NCBI GenBank assembly: GCA_009917445.1
Contig: QZEE01000010.1
Location: 53,150-117,149 of the forward strand
DNA length: 64,000 nucleotides
Direction of reading: 5' to 3'
From: a bacterium D16-76
GTDB taxonomy: Bacteria > Bacillota > Clostridia > Oscillospirales > Acutalibacteraceae
Part shown: piece by piece, positions 51,062 to 59,055 of the stretch
Layout: the number at the start of each line of letters is the position of its first letter
How positions within the stretch are numbered: position 1 is the stretch's first letter
The notes under the pieces: model-generated
Databases searched by the model: none
What the model was told of the DNA's origin: nothing
What the model saw: only the letters and a program-made list of their open reading frames with translations
Translations under genes and position numbers: made by a program

Positions 51062-51080
51062 GGTACTTTTTTGTAGTACC
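51062..51080. promoter_or_regulatory. Palindromic operator for the HxlR regulator
   Basis: GGTACT (51062-51067), 7 bases, AGTACC (51075-51080). HxlR-family members such as YodB recognise TACT-spacer-AGTA palindromes. It abuts the -35 box of the plus-strand promoter, a position fitting autorepression and control of the divergent radical SAM genes. Confidence 0.6.
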
Positions 51081-51109
51081 TTGATTCGTGCGGCGCTATG
51101 CGTTATAAT
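51081..51109 (+). promoter_or_regulatory. Promoter of the HxlR gene
   Basis: TTGATT (51081-51086), 17-base spacer, TATAAT (51104-51109), 22 bases before the start codon. Confidence 0.75.
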
Positions 51110-51131
51110 GTTAACAAAGAGGTGTTGTCCT

Positions 51132-51467
51132 ATGAGAAAAACGGAGCAGGCCGTGGAGCGCTGCAAGACTATGTCTACGTTGCAAAAGATATTGGGCGGC
51201 AAGTGGAAACTGGAAATTCTTTACTATATCGCTTTTCACGATATCCGGCGGTTCGGCGCGCTGCGGCGGCAGTTGGGGGAGATTACGGAATCGTCGCTGA
51301 CGAAGCAGCTGCGGGAGCTGGAGGCGGATGGGTTCCTTATCCGGCATGATTTTCACGAGGTGCCGCCCAGGGTGGAGTATACGCTGACGGAGTTGGGCAA
51401 AAGCTTTATGGATGTGATTGCCTACATGAAAAACTGGGGCGATGCAAATTTGCCAGAGAACAAGTGA
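51132..51467 (+). CDS. HxlR-family winged-helix regulator
   Basis: A 111-residue DNA-binding protein with the family core ILGGKWKLEILYYIAF, RFGALRRQLGEITESSLTKQ and LEADGFLIRHDFHEVPPRVE. A Cys near residue 11 lies where redox- or quinone-sensing members (YodB, HypR) have theirs. ATG 51132 has AGAGGTG upstream; the frame starting at 51081 overlaps the promoter. It probably represses itself and the divergent radical SAM pair. Confidence 0.9.
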   Translation: MRKTEQAVERCKTMSTLQKILGGKWKLEILYYIAFHDIRRFGALRRQLGEITESSLTKQLRELEADGFLIRHDFHEVPPRVEYTLTELGKSFMDVIAYMKNWGDANLPENK

Positions 51468-51482
51468 TAAGGGGATGTGGTT

Positions 51483-51806
51483 GTGGAAGAGCGGAGATTC
51501 ACAAAACAGGACTGGAAACTTTTCAAGGAAAAATTACCTGGCTGGCAGGAAGCCTACATGGATAAGCTCAACTGTGAATACATGGAGATATTAAACGGAG
51601 AAGGTAATCCGTCTGATAAGTTTTGGCACTTGGAAAAGCGCATAAAAGATGATAAGCGAAGCCCGGGCGTTCAACTACAGTTGACCCGGACTGATATGGT
51701 TTGGAATATTATTGCGCTGATAAACAATGAGGTTATTTCCTTGGAAGATTTGGATGGGTTTAGTGATACGCTTAAAGAAACCGTTGACCGCATTTTAAGT
51801 TTATAG
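51483..51806 (+). CDS. Small uncharacterised protein
   Basis: A 107-residue acidic, helical, soluble protein without recognised domain, rich in Trp, Lys and Glu (FTKQDWKLFKEKLPGWQEAY). GTG 51483 has AAGGGG 8 bases upstream; GTG 51477 is an alternative. It follows the HxlR gene by 15 bases and is probably co-transcribed. Its lower GC content compared with the rest of the window hints at transfer. Confidence 0.65.
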   Translation: MEERRFTKQDWKLFKEKLPGWQEAYMDKLNCEYMEILNGEGNPSDKFWHLEKRIKDDKRSPGVQLQLTRTDMVWNIIALINNEVISLEDLDGFSDTLKETVDRILSL

Positions 51807-52291
51807 CGAATGCTTAATCAGGTTGATTGTATGTGTATTTTTCTTTTTTGACCTTGCCCATACCGCTCCAAAACCTGTGATTCTGAGGCTTGCCAAAACT
51901 GGCCCCATGCTGGCCCAACATGGCCTGCGCCATGGCTGAACCGCGTTTTCCCGACCCAGCGCCCCGCACCCCACAACACGGGGCCGTACAGGGGCCCTCA
52001 GGGGCCGACAGGCGGTGGTGAGTGGCACAGAAAAAGTGCACCGCGATTTGCGATGCACTCAGGTCTGGTATTCTTTTTTAATAGCGGTCATTTTGAATAT
52101 TGATACCGACGGTTTGAAACTTATTCCGGCGATGATTTGCTCAAGGGTGGCAGTTATATTGGTGGCAGCTTGGTCAGATGCTGGGGTTGATTCAGCCTTT
52201 ATTATGATAGTCTGCTGTGCAGGCTCTGAGTCTGGAGGTGCTGTCTGGCACCCGTTAACGCTCACTAAGAGGACTGTGGTCAGGAGGGCTG
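51807..52291. other. Non-coding stretch between HxlR operon and IS remnant
   Basis: No gene is supported. A GC-rich segment (about 51880-52030) contrasts with AT-rich flanks and looks like foreign debris. A minus-strand frame at 52059-52310 has a lipobox-like LLVSVNGC segment, but no usable ribosome site. Confidence 0.4.
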
Positions 52292-52502
52292 TTAGGGCCT
52301 GTTCACACAAAAAGGAATGTAATAAAAGAATGGAATTACGAAAAGAACAATGGGACTATGATAAAGAACTGTACAAGCAGCGCAACCGGGTTGAGAGACT
52401 TTCCCGCCGCGTTTTCACGCGCTTTGACATGCTTGACCTCATCTTTTTGGCGTTTATCTATTTTGCTATTATACTTGATGCGCTTATGTGAACACAACCT
52501 AA
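52292..52502. mobile_element. IS5-family (IS427-like) internally deleted element
   Basis: Imperfect terminal inverted repeats, 15 of 19 bases identical (52292-52310 and 52484-52502; shared core TGTTCACA), bound a 0.2-kb segment. A TA duplication may lie at the ends (TA then GG on the left, CC then TA on the right). Inside is only the transposase C-terminus, so this is a MITE-like, non-autonomous derivative. Confidence 0.65.
52330..52491 (+). pseudogene. IS427-like transposase C-terminal fragment
   Basis: Fifty-three residues reading YDKELYKQRNRVERLSRRVF and TRFDMLDLIFLAFIYFAIIL, the typical end of IS5/IS427 transposases. A short internal stretch (the F-x-RLK-x-FR part between ERL and RRVF) is missing, as is the rest of the enzyme. 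Confidence 0.75.
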
Positions 52503-52726
52503 AACACACGCCCCGCCAGCTTTTGATGCTTTATTGATGATATCCAAATTTTTGCAGCTAAGAAACAGACGGTTTCGTCTCCATATACAGCGAGTTCTTG
52601 AGTGATAAGGGCAACCAACTCTGTGAGGGTAACATAAAATTTGAAATAAGTCAAGCAGCTTTTACCCATCAAAATCTGCACCGCGAAACAAAGAATATCA
52701 ATTTTTCAGAATATGGATTTGAAGTT

Positions 52727-52867
52727 TCAGTGACAGCCACGGCAGTTTCCGCAATCGCCATTGCAGCCTTTGCCGGACTTGCGGGACTTGCGCAGGGAAC
52801 GGACTGCCAGGGCTGCGGCTGCTGCCAATATCGCTATGACAATAAGATTTCCCAATATAGCAGGCAT
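52727..52867 (-). CDS. FeoB-associated Cys-rich membrane protein
   Basis: A 46-residue microprotein read directly from the sequence: start ATG 52867, stop TGA 52727-52729. An N-terminal hydrophobic helix (LGNLIVIAILAAAAALAV) is followed by a basic stretch and a Cys-rich tail (GKGCNGDCGNCRGCH). This is the classic FeoB-associated type, the last gene of feo operons in Firmicutes. A role in capturing or handling ferrous iron at the membrane is presumed. The gene lies 20 bases after feoB. Confidence 0.85.
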   Translation of the reverse strand: MPAILGNLIVIAILAAAAALAVRSLRKSRKSGKGCNGDCGNCRGCH

Positions 52868-52887
52868 GGTCTAAGTCTCCCTTCTGC

Positions 52888-55275
52888 TTATTTTGAGGCC
52901 GCAGCCACAGAACTCAGGCTTTGCGACTTCCCTTCGCCTTGATAGCCCTTGCGCACCAACAGATAGATTATGGCGGCCAGGGCAGCCAAGGCAACCACCG
53001 TCCACAGGCCAAAGCCCACTGTGCCGGTAAGCAGCCCGCCGATCTGGTAGACAATCAGGGAGATTACATAGGCAAAGCCGCACATATAGCCAATAGCGGC
53101 GCAGGTCCATTTCGCGTTGTTCATTTCCCGCTTGATAGCGCCCATAGCCGCGAAGCAGGGGGCGCATAGCAGGTTGAACACCATAAAGGAGTATGCGGAT
53201 GCGGCGGTGAAAGCCATGGCGACATTGGCAATCAAGTCGCCGGGGTAGAACACCTGCATGGTGCTGACCACTTCCTCTTTGGCAATCAGCCCTGTGATGG
53301 TGGCCACAGCCGCCTGCCATGTGCCGAAGCCCAGGGGGGCAAAAATCACAGCGATTACACTGCCCACTGCGGCCAGCAGGGAAGCGTTGCTGTCCTCTAC
53401 CCAGCCAAAGCCGCCGTCCGTAAAGCCAAAGCTGCTGAGGAACCAAAGGATGATGGTGGATAGAAGGATGATGGTGCCAGCCCGCTTGATAAAGGACCAG
53501 CCCCGCTCCCACATGGAGCGCAGGACGTTGCTGGCAGAGGGCGCGTGATAGGCGGGCAGCTCCATGACAAAGGGGGCGGGCTCCCCGGCAAAGGCTTTGA
53601 ATTTTTTCAGCATAATGCCGGAAACCACCACAGCGGCTATGCCGATAAAGTAGGCAGAGGTGGTAACCAGGGCAGAGCCGCCAAACAGCGCCCCGGCAAA
53701 CAGGGCAATGATGGGCATCTTTGCCCCGCAGGGGATGAAGCCGGTAGTCATAATGGTCATTTTACGGTCCCGGTCTTGTTCAATAGTGCGGGAGGCCATA
53801 ATACCAGGAACGCCGCAGCCGGTGGCCACCAGCATGGGTATGAAGCTTTTGCCGCTCAACCCAAAGCGGCGGAAAACGCGGTCCATGATGAAGGCGACCC
53901 GGGCCATGTAGCCCACATCCTCCAGGATAGCAAGCAGCAGGAACAGCACCAGCATCTGGGGCACAAAGCCCAGAACAGCGCCTACGCCGCCCACAATACC
54001 ATCCAGAACCAGGGAGGCCAGCACCCCGCTGACCCCCATGGCGTCCAGCAGGTTTTCGGCCAAGACGGGCAGGCCGGGGACATATGTCCCATAGCTGGCG
54101 GGGTCAGGCTCCTCCACCGTAAGGGCCTCGGCATAGCTTTCCTCTGTTACTTTTAGGGTGCTGACTTCACCGGCATCGGCGTCATAGAGGTATGCCACAG
54201 GGTCCCCGCCCTCGTATGCCTCTATGATGGCGGAAGCCTCCTCAAACGCACCGGACGCCTCGTCATAGCCATCTGCATCCGAGCCGGAAAAGGGTAGGAA
54301 CCAGCCGTCCCCAAACAGGCCGTCGTTGGCCCAATCGGTGGCGGCAGTACCGATGGAGACGCTCCAGCCGCCCATGGCAAGGGCGTACACCAGGAACATG
54401 ACAGCCACAAAGATGGGCAGGGCCAGGATGCGGTTGGTAACAACCTGGTCAATTTTGTCCGAAACGGACAAGCTGTGCTTTGCAGCCTTTTTTCGCACGG
54501 CCTTAGACACCACGCCGTTGATGTAAGAATACCGCTGGTTGGTGACGATGCTTTCCGCGTCGTCGTCCATTTCCCGCTCGCAGTCCGCGATATGTTCTTC
54601 CAGGTGTACTTTCAGGTCGGAGGGGAGGTTCAATTCCTCCATAACCTTCTCGTCCCGTTCAAAAATCTTAATGGCATACCAGCGCAGATAGCCGTCCGTT
54701 ACCTTGCCCTGAATAGATTCCTCAATATGGGCCAGGGCGTGTTCTACGCTGCCGGTGAACACATGGGGCAGCTCCCCAGCCTGCTTCTTCTGCGCCAGCT
54801 CCACAGCCTTTTCCGCAGCGGCCATGCCGCCCTCGCCCTTGAGTGCACTCATCTCCACCACTTCACAGCCCAGGGCACTGCCCAGCTTGGCAAGGTCAAT
54901 GGTGTCGCCGTTCTTCCGCACCAGGTCTATCATGTTTACCGCCACCACTACAGGCAGGCCCAGTTCAATCAATTGAGTGGTAAGATAAAGGTTGCGCTCA
55001 ATATTGGTGCCGTCCACGATATTGAGGATAGCGTCTGGCTTCTCCTTTACAAGATACGACCGGGCTACTACCTCCTCCAAAGTGTATGGGGACAGGGAGT
55101 AGATGCCAGGCAGGTCCTGAATGACCACAGCCTTGTGGCCCTTCAGCTTGCCCTCCTTTTTCTCTACCGTTACCCCCGGCCAGTTTCCCACATACTGGCT
55201 GGAGCCTGTGAGGGCATTGAACAGAGTGGTCTTGCCGCAGTTTGGATTGCCAGCTAACGCAATTTTGATATCCAT
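52888..55275 (-). CDS. feoB: Ferrous iron transporter FeoB
   Basis: A 795-residue membrane protein from ATG 55275 (AAGGAGA upstream). The N-terminal G domain has ALAGNPNCGKTTLFN (G1), DLPGIYSL (G3) and VNMIDL (G4). A helical GDI region precedes the membrane part with paired Gate motifs. A roughly 90-residue acidic loop, rich in Asp, Glu, Ala and Tyr, sits between the first and second membrane segments, as in clostridial FeoB. It imports Fe2+ under anoxic conditions. It is transcribed with two feoA genes and a Cys-rich microprotein. Confidence 0.97.
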   Translation of the reverse strand: MDIKIALAGNPNCGKTTLFNALTGSSQYVGNWPGVTVEKKEGKLKGHKAVVIQDLPGIYSLSPYTLEEVVARSYLVKEKPDAILNIVDGTNIERNLYLTTQLIELGLPVVVAVNMIDLVRKNGDTIDLAKLGSALGCEVVEMSALKGEGGMAAAEKAVELAQKKQAGELPHVFTGSVEHALAHIEESIQGKVTDGYLRWYAIKIFERDEKVMEELNLPSDLKVHLEEHIADCEREMDDDAESIVTNQRYSYINGVVSKAVRKKAAKHSLSVSDKIDQVVTNRILALPIFVAVMFLVYALAMGGWSVSIGTAATDWANDGLFGDGWFLPFSGSDADGYDEASGAFEEASAIIEAYEGGDPVAYLYDADAGEVSTLKVTEESYAEALTVEEPDPASYGTYVPGLPVLAENLLDAMGVSGVLASLVLDGIVGGVGAVLGFVPQMLVLFLLLAILEDVGYMARVAFIMDRVFRRFGLSGKSFIPMLVATGCGVPGIMASRTIEQDRDRKMTIMTTGFIPCGAKMPIIALFAGALFGGSALVTTSAYFIGIAAVVVSGIMLKKFKAFAGEPAPFVMELPAYHAPSASNVLRSMWERGWSFIKRAGTIILLSTIILWFLSSFGFTDGGFGWVEDSNASLLAAVGSVIAVIFAPLGFGTWQAAVATITGLIAKEEVVSTMQVFYPGDLIANVAMAFTAASAYSFMVFNLLCAPCFAAMGAIKREMNNAKWTCAAIGYMCGFAYVISLIVYQIGGLLTGTVGFGLWTVVALAALAAIIYLLVRKGYQGEGKSQSLSSVAAASK

Positions 55276-55349
55276 TTGATGGTCTCCTTCCATGTATTAG
55301 TCTTATCTAACTCAAGGCGCAAATAATAGCGGCCTTCCGCCGCGCTGGC

Positions 55350-55571
55350 TTATTGGACTTCGACCATCTCCGCGTCGCCCTTGCGGACCGACAGCTCATA
55401 GCCTCGGACGTTCAACTCCATCGGGTCGCCCAGGGGAGCTACCTTTCGCACGAAAATCTCTACACCTTTGGTGATGCCCATATCCATAATGCGGCGTTTC
55501 ACCGGGCCTTCTCCGTGGATCCGCGCCACAACCGCCGTTTCACCCACCTTAACATCCTTCAGCGTTTTCAT
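55350..55571 (-). CDS. feoA: FeoA protein (second copy in operon)
   Basis: A 73-residue SH3-like FeoA: VKVGETAVVARIHGEGPVKR, DMGITKGVEIFVRKVAPLGD, then a C-terminal LSVRKGDAEMVEV strand. FeoA binds FeoB and supports iron uptake. It lies between the other feoA and feoB. Confidence 0.93.
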   Translation of the reverse strand: MKTLKDVKVGETAVVARIHGEGPVKRRIMDMGITKGVEIFVRKVAPLGDPMELNVRGYELSVRKGDAEMVEVQ

Positions 55572-55602
55572 ATCGCCCTTCCTCCTTTTCTATAATTAAT
55601 TC

Positions 55603-55815
55603 TTAGACCATAATCCGGTTTGCCATCGTTTTATCCAGCGCAATCCGGCTGTCCTTCACCTGCACGATAATGTTTCCTCCCATCTCGCTGACTACCGTTA
55701 CATCGCTGTCTACCACAAAGCCCAGCTCTGCCAAATGCTGGCGCACTTCATCCCTTCCGGAGATTTTGCGGATAGTAATGTTCTCTCCGACCTTTGCCAT
55801 TGTAAGCGGCATCAT
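55603..55815 (-). CDS. feoA: FeoA family protein (first gene of the feo operon)
   Basis: A 70-residue SH3-like protein of the same family but diverged from its neighbour: VGENITIRKISGRDEVRQHL, ELGFVVDSDVTVVSEMGG and IIVQVKDSRIALDKTMANRI. Tandem feoA genes are common in clostridia. AAGGAGG precedes the ATG. It is the first gene behind the palindrome-flanked promoter. Confidence 0.92.
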   Translation of the reverse strand: MMPLTMAKVGENITIRKISGRDEVRQHLAELGFVVDSDVTVVSEMGGNIIVQVKDSRIALDKTMANRIMV

Positions 55816-55837
55816 TTCTTCACCTCCTTAGCAAATC

Positions 55838-55855
55838 GGTTAGCATGCGCTAACC
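55838..55855 (-). promoter_or_regulatory. Iron-box-like operator, downstream of feo promoter
   Basis: GGTTAG, 6 bases, CTAACC. The half-sites resemble DtxR/IdeR-type metalloregulator boxes (TTAGGTTAG...CTAACCTAA). It lies 3' of the -10 box in the transcribed leader, where a bound repressor would block transcription. Confidence 0.6.
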
Positions 55856-55869
55856 TTTGGGGTGACTTC

Positions 55870-55898
55870 AGTTTACCACTACTAACTTCCATTGTCAA
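55870..55898 (-). promoter_or_regulatory. feo operon promoter
   Basis: On the minus strand: TTGACA (55893-55898), 17-base spacer, TAAACT (55870-55875). Confidence 0.75.
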
Positions 55899-55925
55899 GA
55901 CCGTGTGAAGAAAAAATTGGCTTTT

Positions 55926-55943
55926 AGTTAGAAAACACTAACT
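55926..55943 (-). promoter_or_regulatory. Iron-box-like operator, upstream of feo promoter
   Basis: AGTTAG, 6 bases, CTAACT: the same half-site (GTTAG/CTAAC) and spacing as the site at 55838-55855. The two copies bracket the promoter. Confidence 0.55.
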
Positions 55944-56037
55944 TACTGCGCGGCACGGACCCCATGAATTGCCGAATAGCACAAAAAATTACTGGCTGAC
56001 AAGGCGTCCGGATGGACGCTCCCCCCGCTGCCGGGCC

Positions 56038-56066
56038 TTGCGCTGGGCGGGGGTTTGTGCTATACT
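56038..56066 (+). promoter_or_regulatory. Promoter of the GNAT gene
   Basis: TTGCGC (56038-56043), 17-base spacer, TATACT (56061-56066), 41 bases before the start codon. Confidence 0.55.
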
Positions 56067-56106
56067 GGTAGGCAAATCAGAATAAAGATGAGGAGCGGTG
56101 GAGAGT

Positions 56107-56682
56107 ATGGCAAAAGTGGCGGTTCGGCGGATAAACGAGTGGGACGGGCCTTCTATGCTGAAAATTTACGCCCCATATGTGGGCACCCCTTTGGCGCCGG
56201 AAGCGGTGCTGCCGGATTTGCAGGATTATGTCCGGAGGATCGACACGTATACTTATGGGCTGGGTTGGCTGCTGTGTGAGATCGACTCGACCCCGGCAGG
56301 CTTTTGCCACTTGACAGAAAACCGCCGGGACCCGGAGAATTTGTTCTCGGTGGAGTTTCAGTTGTATGTAAAGGGGGAGTACCAGCGCATAGGCGTGGGC
56401 CGGGCCCTGTGGACCCTGATGCGGGATATGATGGAGCTGGGCAACCGCCGGGAAGTACTGGCCCGGGTGGGCCTGCCGAACGAAGAGGGCAAAGCCTTTT
56501 TTGGGGCTATGGGTTTTGCCTGTGCTGGGGAGGAGCAGGAGGAAGGCCGGCAGGTGCAGGTTATGCGTTATAATCTGGCTCCGGTGGATCCGCAGGCTGT
56601 TAAGCCTACCAAGCCTTATTTGCTGCTGAACCATGAGTATGAGGCGGCGCGGGAAAATGCTGCTTTGCTGGTGCGGGCTTGA
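56107..56682 (+). CDS. GNAT family N-acetyltransferase
   Basis: A 191-residue acetyltransferase. VRRINEWDGPSMLKIYAPYV at the N-terminus, YVKGEYQRIGVGRALWTLM (acetyl-CoA loop, about residues 92-110) and KAFFGAMGFACAGEE resemble the phosphinothricin/MnaT-like acetyltransferases. ATG 56107 was chosen; an upstream GTG at 56098 is possible. The C-terminal 30 residues are extra. Substrate unknown. Single gene with its own promoter. Confidence 0.85.
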   Translation: MAKVAVRRINEWDGPSMLKIYAPYVGTPLAPEAVLPDLQDYVRRIDTYTYGLGWLLCEIDSTPAGFCHLTENRRDPENLFSVEFQLYVKGEYQRIGVGRALWTLMRDMMELGNRREVLARVGLPNEEGKAFFGAMGFACAGEEQEEGRQVQVMRYNLAPVDPQAVKPTKPYLLLNHEYEAARENAALLVRA

Positions 56683-56763
56683 GGGTAAAACGCCATGGTA
56701 CAAAAATGAATATGGGGAAGGTTGGAAAGCCGCATAAACACTGTGTTTTGCGGCTTTTTCTGT

Positions 56764-57115
56764 GCGGCAAGGGAGCGGGCTGCGGTGCTTTTCTCCACCC
56801 ATATCCTTTCAGATGAAGGGCGTATCTGTAACGAGGCCGCTTTTTTGCACGACGGGGAAATTGCCATGCGGAATTACGGCAGGGCTGAGAAACAAGTGGC
56901 CCTGTAATGGGTTTCTGGTGGAAACGGAACAGGAAGGGGCTGCCGGTACGCTTAGGGAGACATTTGACAAGTTCCAGTATGCGTGGCAAAATATCCTTGC
57001 TTTTCATGGCAGCGAAGAGCGTTTTTTCCATTTTGCAATCCGTTGCGGAAAACAAAATTGCATACAGAAAGTGGTACCCACACTGGAATCGCTGTTTTTG
57101 GAGGTGGCAAAATGA
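56764..57115 (+). pseudogene. ABC transporter ATP-binding protein, frameshifted 3' remnant
   Basis: One frame gives AAVLFSTHILSDEGRICNEA and FLHDGEIAM, the segment after Walker B of ABC-2-type ATPases. The next frame continues with LVETEQEGAAGTLRETF and ends in TLESLFLEVAK, the usual C-terminus. The Walker A and signature motifs are absent, so the gene is dead, with a 5' deletion and at least one frameshift near 56905. Confidence 0.75.
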
Positions 57116-57156
57116 AGCCGCTGCTGGCTTTTTTATTAAGCGGTTCAGATTTTTAG
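57112..57156 (+). pseudogene. ABC-2 permease, 5' stub
   Basis: Fourteen residues (MKPLLAFLLSGSDF, then a stop). The ATGA overlap with the ATPase remnant and the MKPLLAF beginning match an ABC-2 permease cut off early. Confidence 0.5.
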
Positions 57157-57427
57157 GGGGAGTGTGCGGGAGTGTCCAAAACAAGTATTTTAAAAAGTGG
57201 GGAAACACAAAAGTTTCGTCCATTCGTGAAACGAATGGATCACCTTCTTCAAAGTGTGGGCAAACGCTGCGCGTTAGCGTTGCTTTGGGGTTTTTAGGGG
57301 GGCGAGGGTTGCCAGAGGCAAAACGTTTGCGCCCCGAGCCGACCGGGCCGGCTGGCGAGACTCAAAGCCCCTAAAGCGTCGGAGGCATAAAACGCGCCTT
57401 TGGACACGCCCCAAGTGTGCCCTTTCC
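57157..57427. other. Intergenic debris after broken ABC operon
   Basis: No gene. It includes a small hairpin (TCCATTCG...CGAATGGA, about 57219-57240) and a GC-rich region with partial palindromes (about 57290-57380). Confidence 0.4.
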
Positions 57428-57457
57428 TTGACACACTATTAACCGCTATGCTATAAT
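57428..57457 (+). promoter_or_regulatory. Promoter of the MFS transporter gene
   Basis: TTGACA (57428-57433), 18-base spacer, TATAAT (57452-57457), about 180 bases before the transporter start. Confidence 0.85.
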
Positions 57458-57488
57458 TTAGTGAAAAATTTGTCACCGGGAGGACAGC

Positions 57489-57542
57489 ATGCAAAACATT
57501 TCCTTGCCGCTCTGCATTGCGGCGGCTCCATGCAAGGCTTGA
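57489..57542 (+). CDS. Leader peptide before MFS transporter
   Basis: A 17-codon reading frame (MQNISLPLCIAAAPCKA) starts 5 bases after a perfect GGGAGG site within the long leader and ends inside a strong RNA hairpin. Peptides of this size in the leaders of efflux and ribosome-protection genes sense translation-blocking drugs by ribosome stalling. It is too short for statistical gene calling; the evidence is the ribosome site, position and overlap with hairpins. Confidence 0.6.
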   Translation: MQNISLPLCIAAAPCKA

Positions 57543-57558
57543 GGACATTGCATGGAGC
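57525..57558 (+). promoter_or_regulatory. Candidate attenuator hairpin in MFS leader
   Basis: GCTCCATGCA (57525-57534) and TGCATGGAGC (57549-57558) form a perfect 10-bp stem whose loop contains the stop codon of the leader peptide. A wider GAGGAC...GTCCTC pairing (57541-57546 with a site near 57587-57592) would be mutually exclusive with it. Confidence 0.6.
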
Positions 57559-57639
57559 ATAGAGGCTAGGGGCCTGCCCCCTGTTCGTCCTCAGGCTTTG
57601 CTTATTTCGTTTTATTACAATCAAAAGGAGCAAAGCCAA

Positions 57640-58953
57640 ATGAAAAAATATAAATCCCTAAAACCTTACTTATTGTTGTGGGGCACCCAGTCTCTTTCGT
57701 CTTTAGGCAGCGCCATGACCGGCTATGCCCTGATTTTGTGGCTCTACCGGCAGAGCGGCTCTGCGTTGGAGACAGCGATGCTCTCTATCTGCTCTTACGC
57801 GCCTTATGTGCTTGTGAGCATTTTTGCCGGGGCGCTTAGCGACCGGTGGGACAAAAAACGCACGATGCTGGTGTGCGACCTGCTGGCCGCCGTCAGCACA
57901 GTTTTGGTGCTGGTCTTGCTGAAAAACGGCTTGTTGGTACCGTGGCACATATATGTACTCAATGCTGTGAACGGCCTGATGAACACGATGCAGCAGCCGG
58001 CCAGCGATGTAGCGGCTACGCTGCTGGTCCCCCCAGAATACTACCAGAAGACCAGCGGCCTGCGGTCCTTTTCGTCGTCGCTGAACACCATTTTGCACCC
58101 GGTAATCGCCTCGGCGCTGTTCGGGTTTTTCGGCATGGGGATGGTGATCGCCGTCGATTTAGCCACCTTTGCCATTGCTTTTGCCACCCTTTTGTTCTTT
58201 ATCCATATCCCGGAGATTTCCGATGGGGACAACCCCCGGGAGAACCTGTTGGCGGCGGCAAAATCCGGGCTGCACTGGCTGCGGGCCAACCGGTTGATTA
58301 TGAACCTTATCCTCTTTTTGGCCTTTATCAATCTGGTGGCCTCGGCTTATAATGCCGCGTTACCTGCCATGCTGCTCAGCCGCGAAAATGGCGGCGAAAC
58401 GGTGCTAGGGCTGGTGAATGCCGTAACCGGCACCGCATCCCTGGTGGGCGGGGTGATTGCCACCCTGCTGCCCATGCCGAAAAACCGGGTGCGGGTTATC
58501 TGCGGCGCTTTGATGGTGTCTATGGGTACAGAAAATTTTTTGCTGGCCTTTGGGCGCACACCGTGGGTATGGTGTGCCGGCGCTGTTTTTGGCTGGCTGC
58601 TGATTCCCTTGATGAACGCCAATATGGACGTTGTTTTCCGCTCCACAATCCCCGTGGACATGCAGGGGCGGGTCTATTCTTGCCGCAATACATTGCAGTT
58701 TTTCACCATACCGCTGGGCTATTTTCTGGGCGGGCTGCTGGTGGACCGGGTTTTTGAACCGCTGATGGCCGCTGTTTCTTCGGGCAGCCTCCTGGCTTTC
58801 CTGTTTGGCTCGGGGAAAGGTTCCGGCGCGGCGGCGCTGTTCTTTGTGCTGGGGCTGGCCGGGGTTTTGGTCTGCCTGGCTTTTTACTGTGTTTTGCGGA
58901 AAGACCATTGGGTTGAGCCAAATGTCCAAGCTTCGGGTAAGCAGGGGATGTGA
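57640..58953 (+). CDS. MFS efflux transporter (macrolide-efflux-like)
   Basis: A 437-residue 12-helix transporter. The first helix region reads LLLWGTQSLSSLGSAMTGYA, and the loop 2-3 motif GALSDRWDKKRTMLVCDLL is the MFS motif A. Overall plan and N-terminus resemble the MFS_3/MefA-type drug exporters, though drug specificity cannot be read from sequence. ATG 57640 has AAAAGGAG upstream; earlier in-frame codons belong to the leader. Its leader with a short peptide and alternative hairpins suggests inducible expression by a ribosome-acting compound. Confidence 0.88.
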   Translation: MKKYKSLKPYLLLWGTQSLSSLGSAMTGYALILWLYRQSGSALETAMLSICSYAPYVLVSIFAGALSDRWDKKRTMLVCDLLAAVSTVLVLVLLKNGLLVPWHIYVLNAVNGLMNTMQQPASDVAATLLVPPEYYQKTSGLRSFSSSLNTILHPVIASALFGFFGMGMVIAVDLATFAIAFATLLFFIHIPEISDGDNPRENLLAAAKSGLHWLRANRLIMNLILFLAFINLVASAYNAALPAMLLSRENGGETVLGLVNAVTGTASLVGGVIATLLPMPKNRVRVICGALMVSMGTENFLLAFGRTPWVWCAGAVFGWLLIPLMNANMDVVFRSTIPVDMQGRVYSCRNTLQFFTIPLGYFLGGLLVDRVFEPLMAAVSSGSLLAFLFGSGKGSGAAALFFVLGLAGVLVCLAFYCVLRKDHWVEPNVQASGKQGM

Positions 58954-59055
58954 ATATTTCGAAGAACGGGATATTTTTTAAATTCTTTGTTAAGCAGAGC
59001 TGGTCTTGAGGGGTGAGCCGACAGCAGGTTAGGCGGAGTCCTTCTGCACCAGCCA

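Noticed and set aside
51801..52058. Minus-strand 85-codon frame in GC-rich segment
   Set aside because: No ribosome site or homology, and its composition follows local GC bias.
52059..52310. Possible small lipoprotein (LLVSVNGC lipobox) on the minus strand
   Set aside because: It has only a TTG start with no ribosome site, partly overlaps the IS terminal repeat, and shows no family match.
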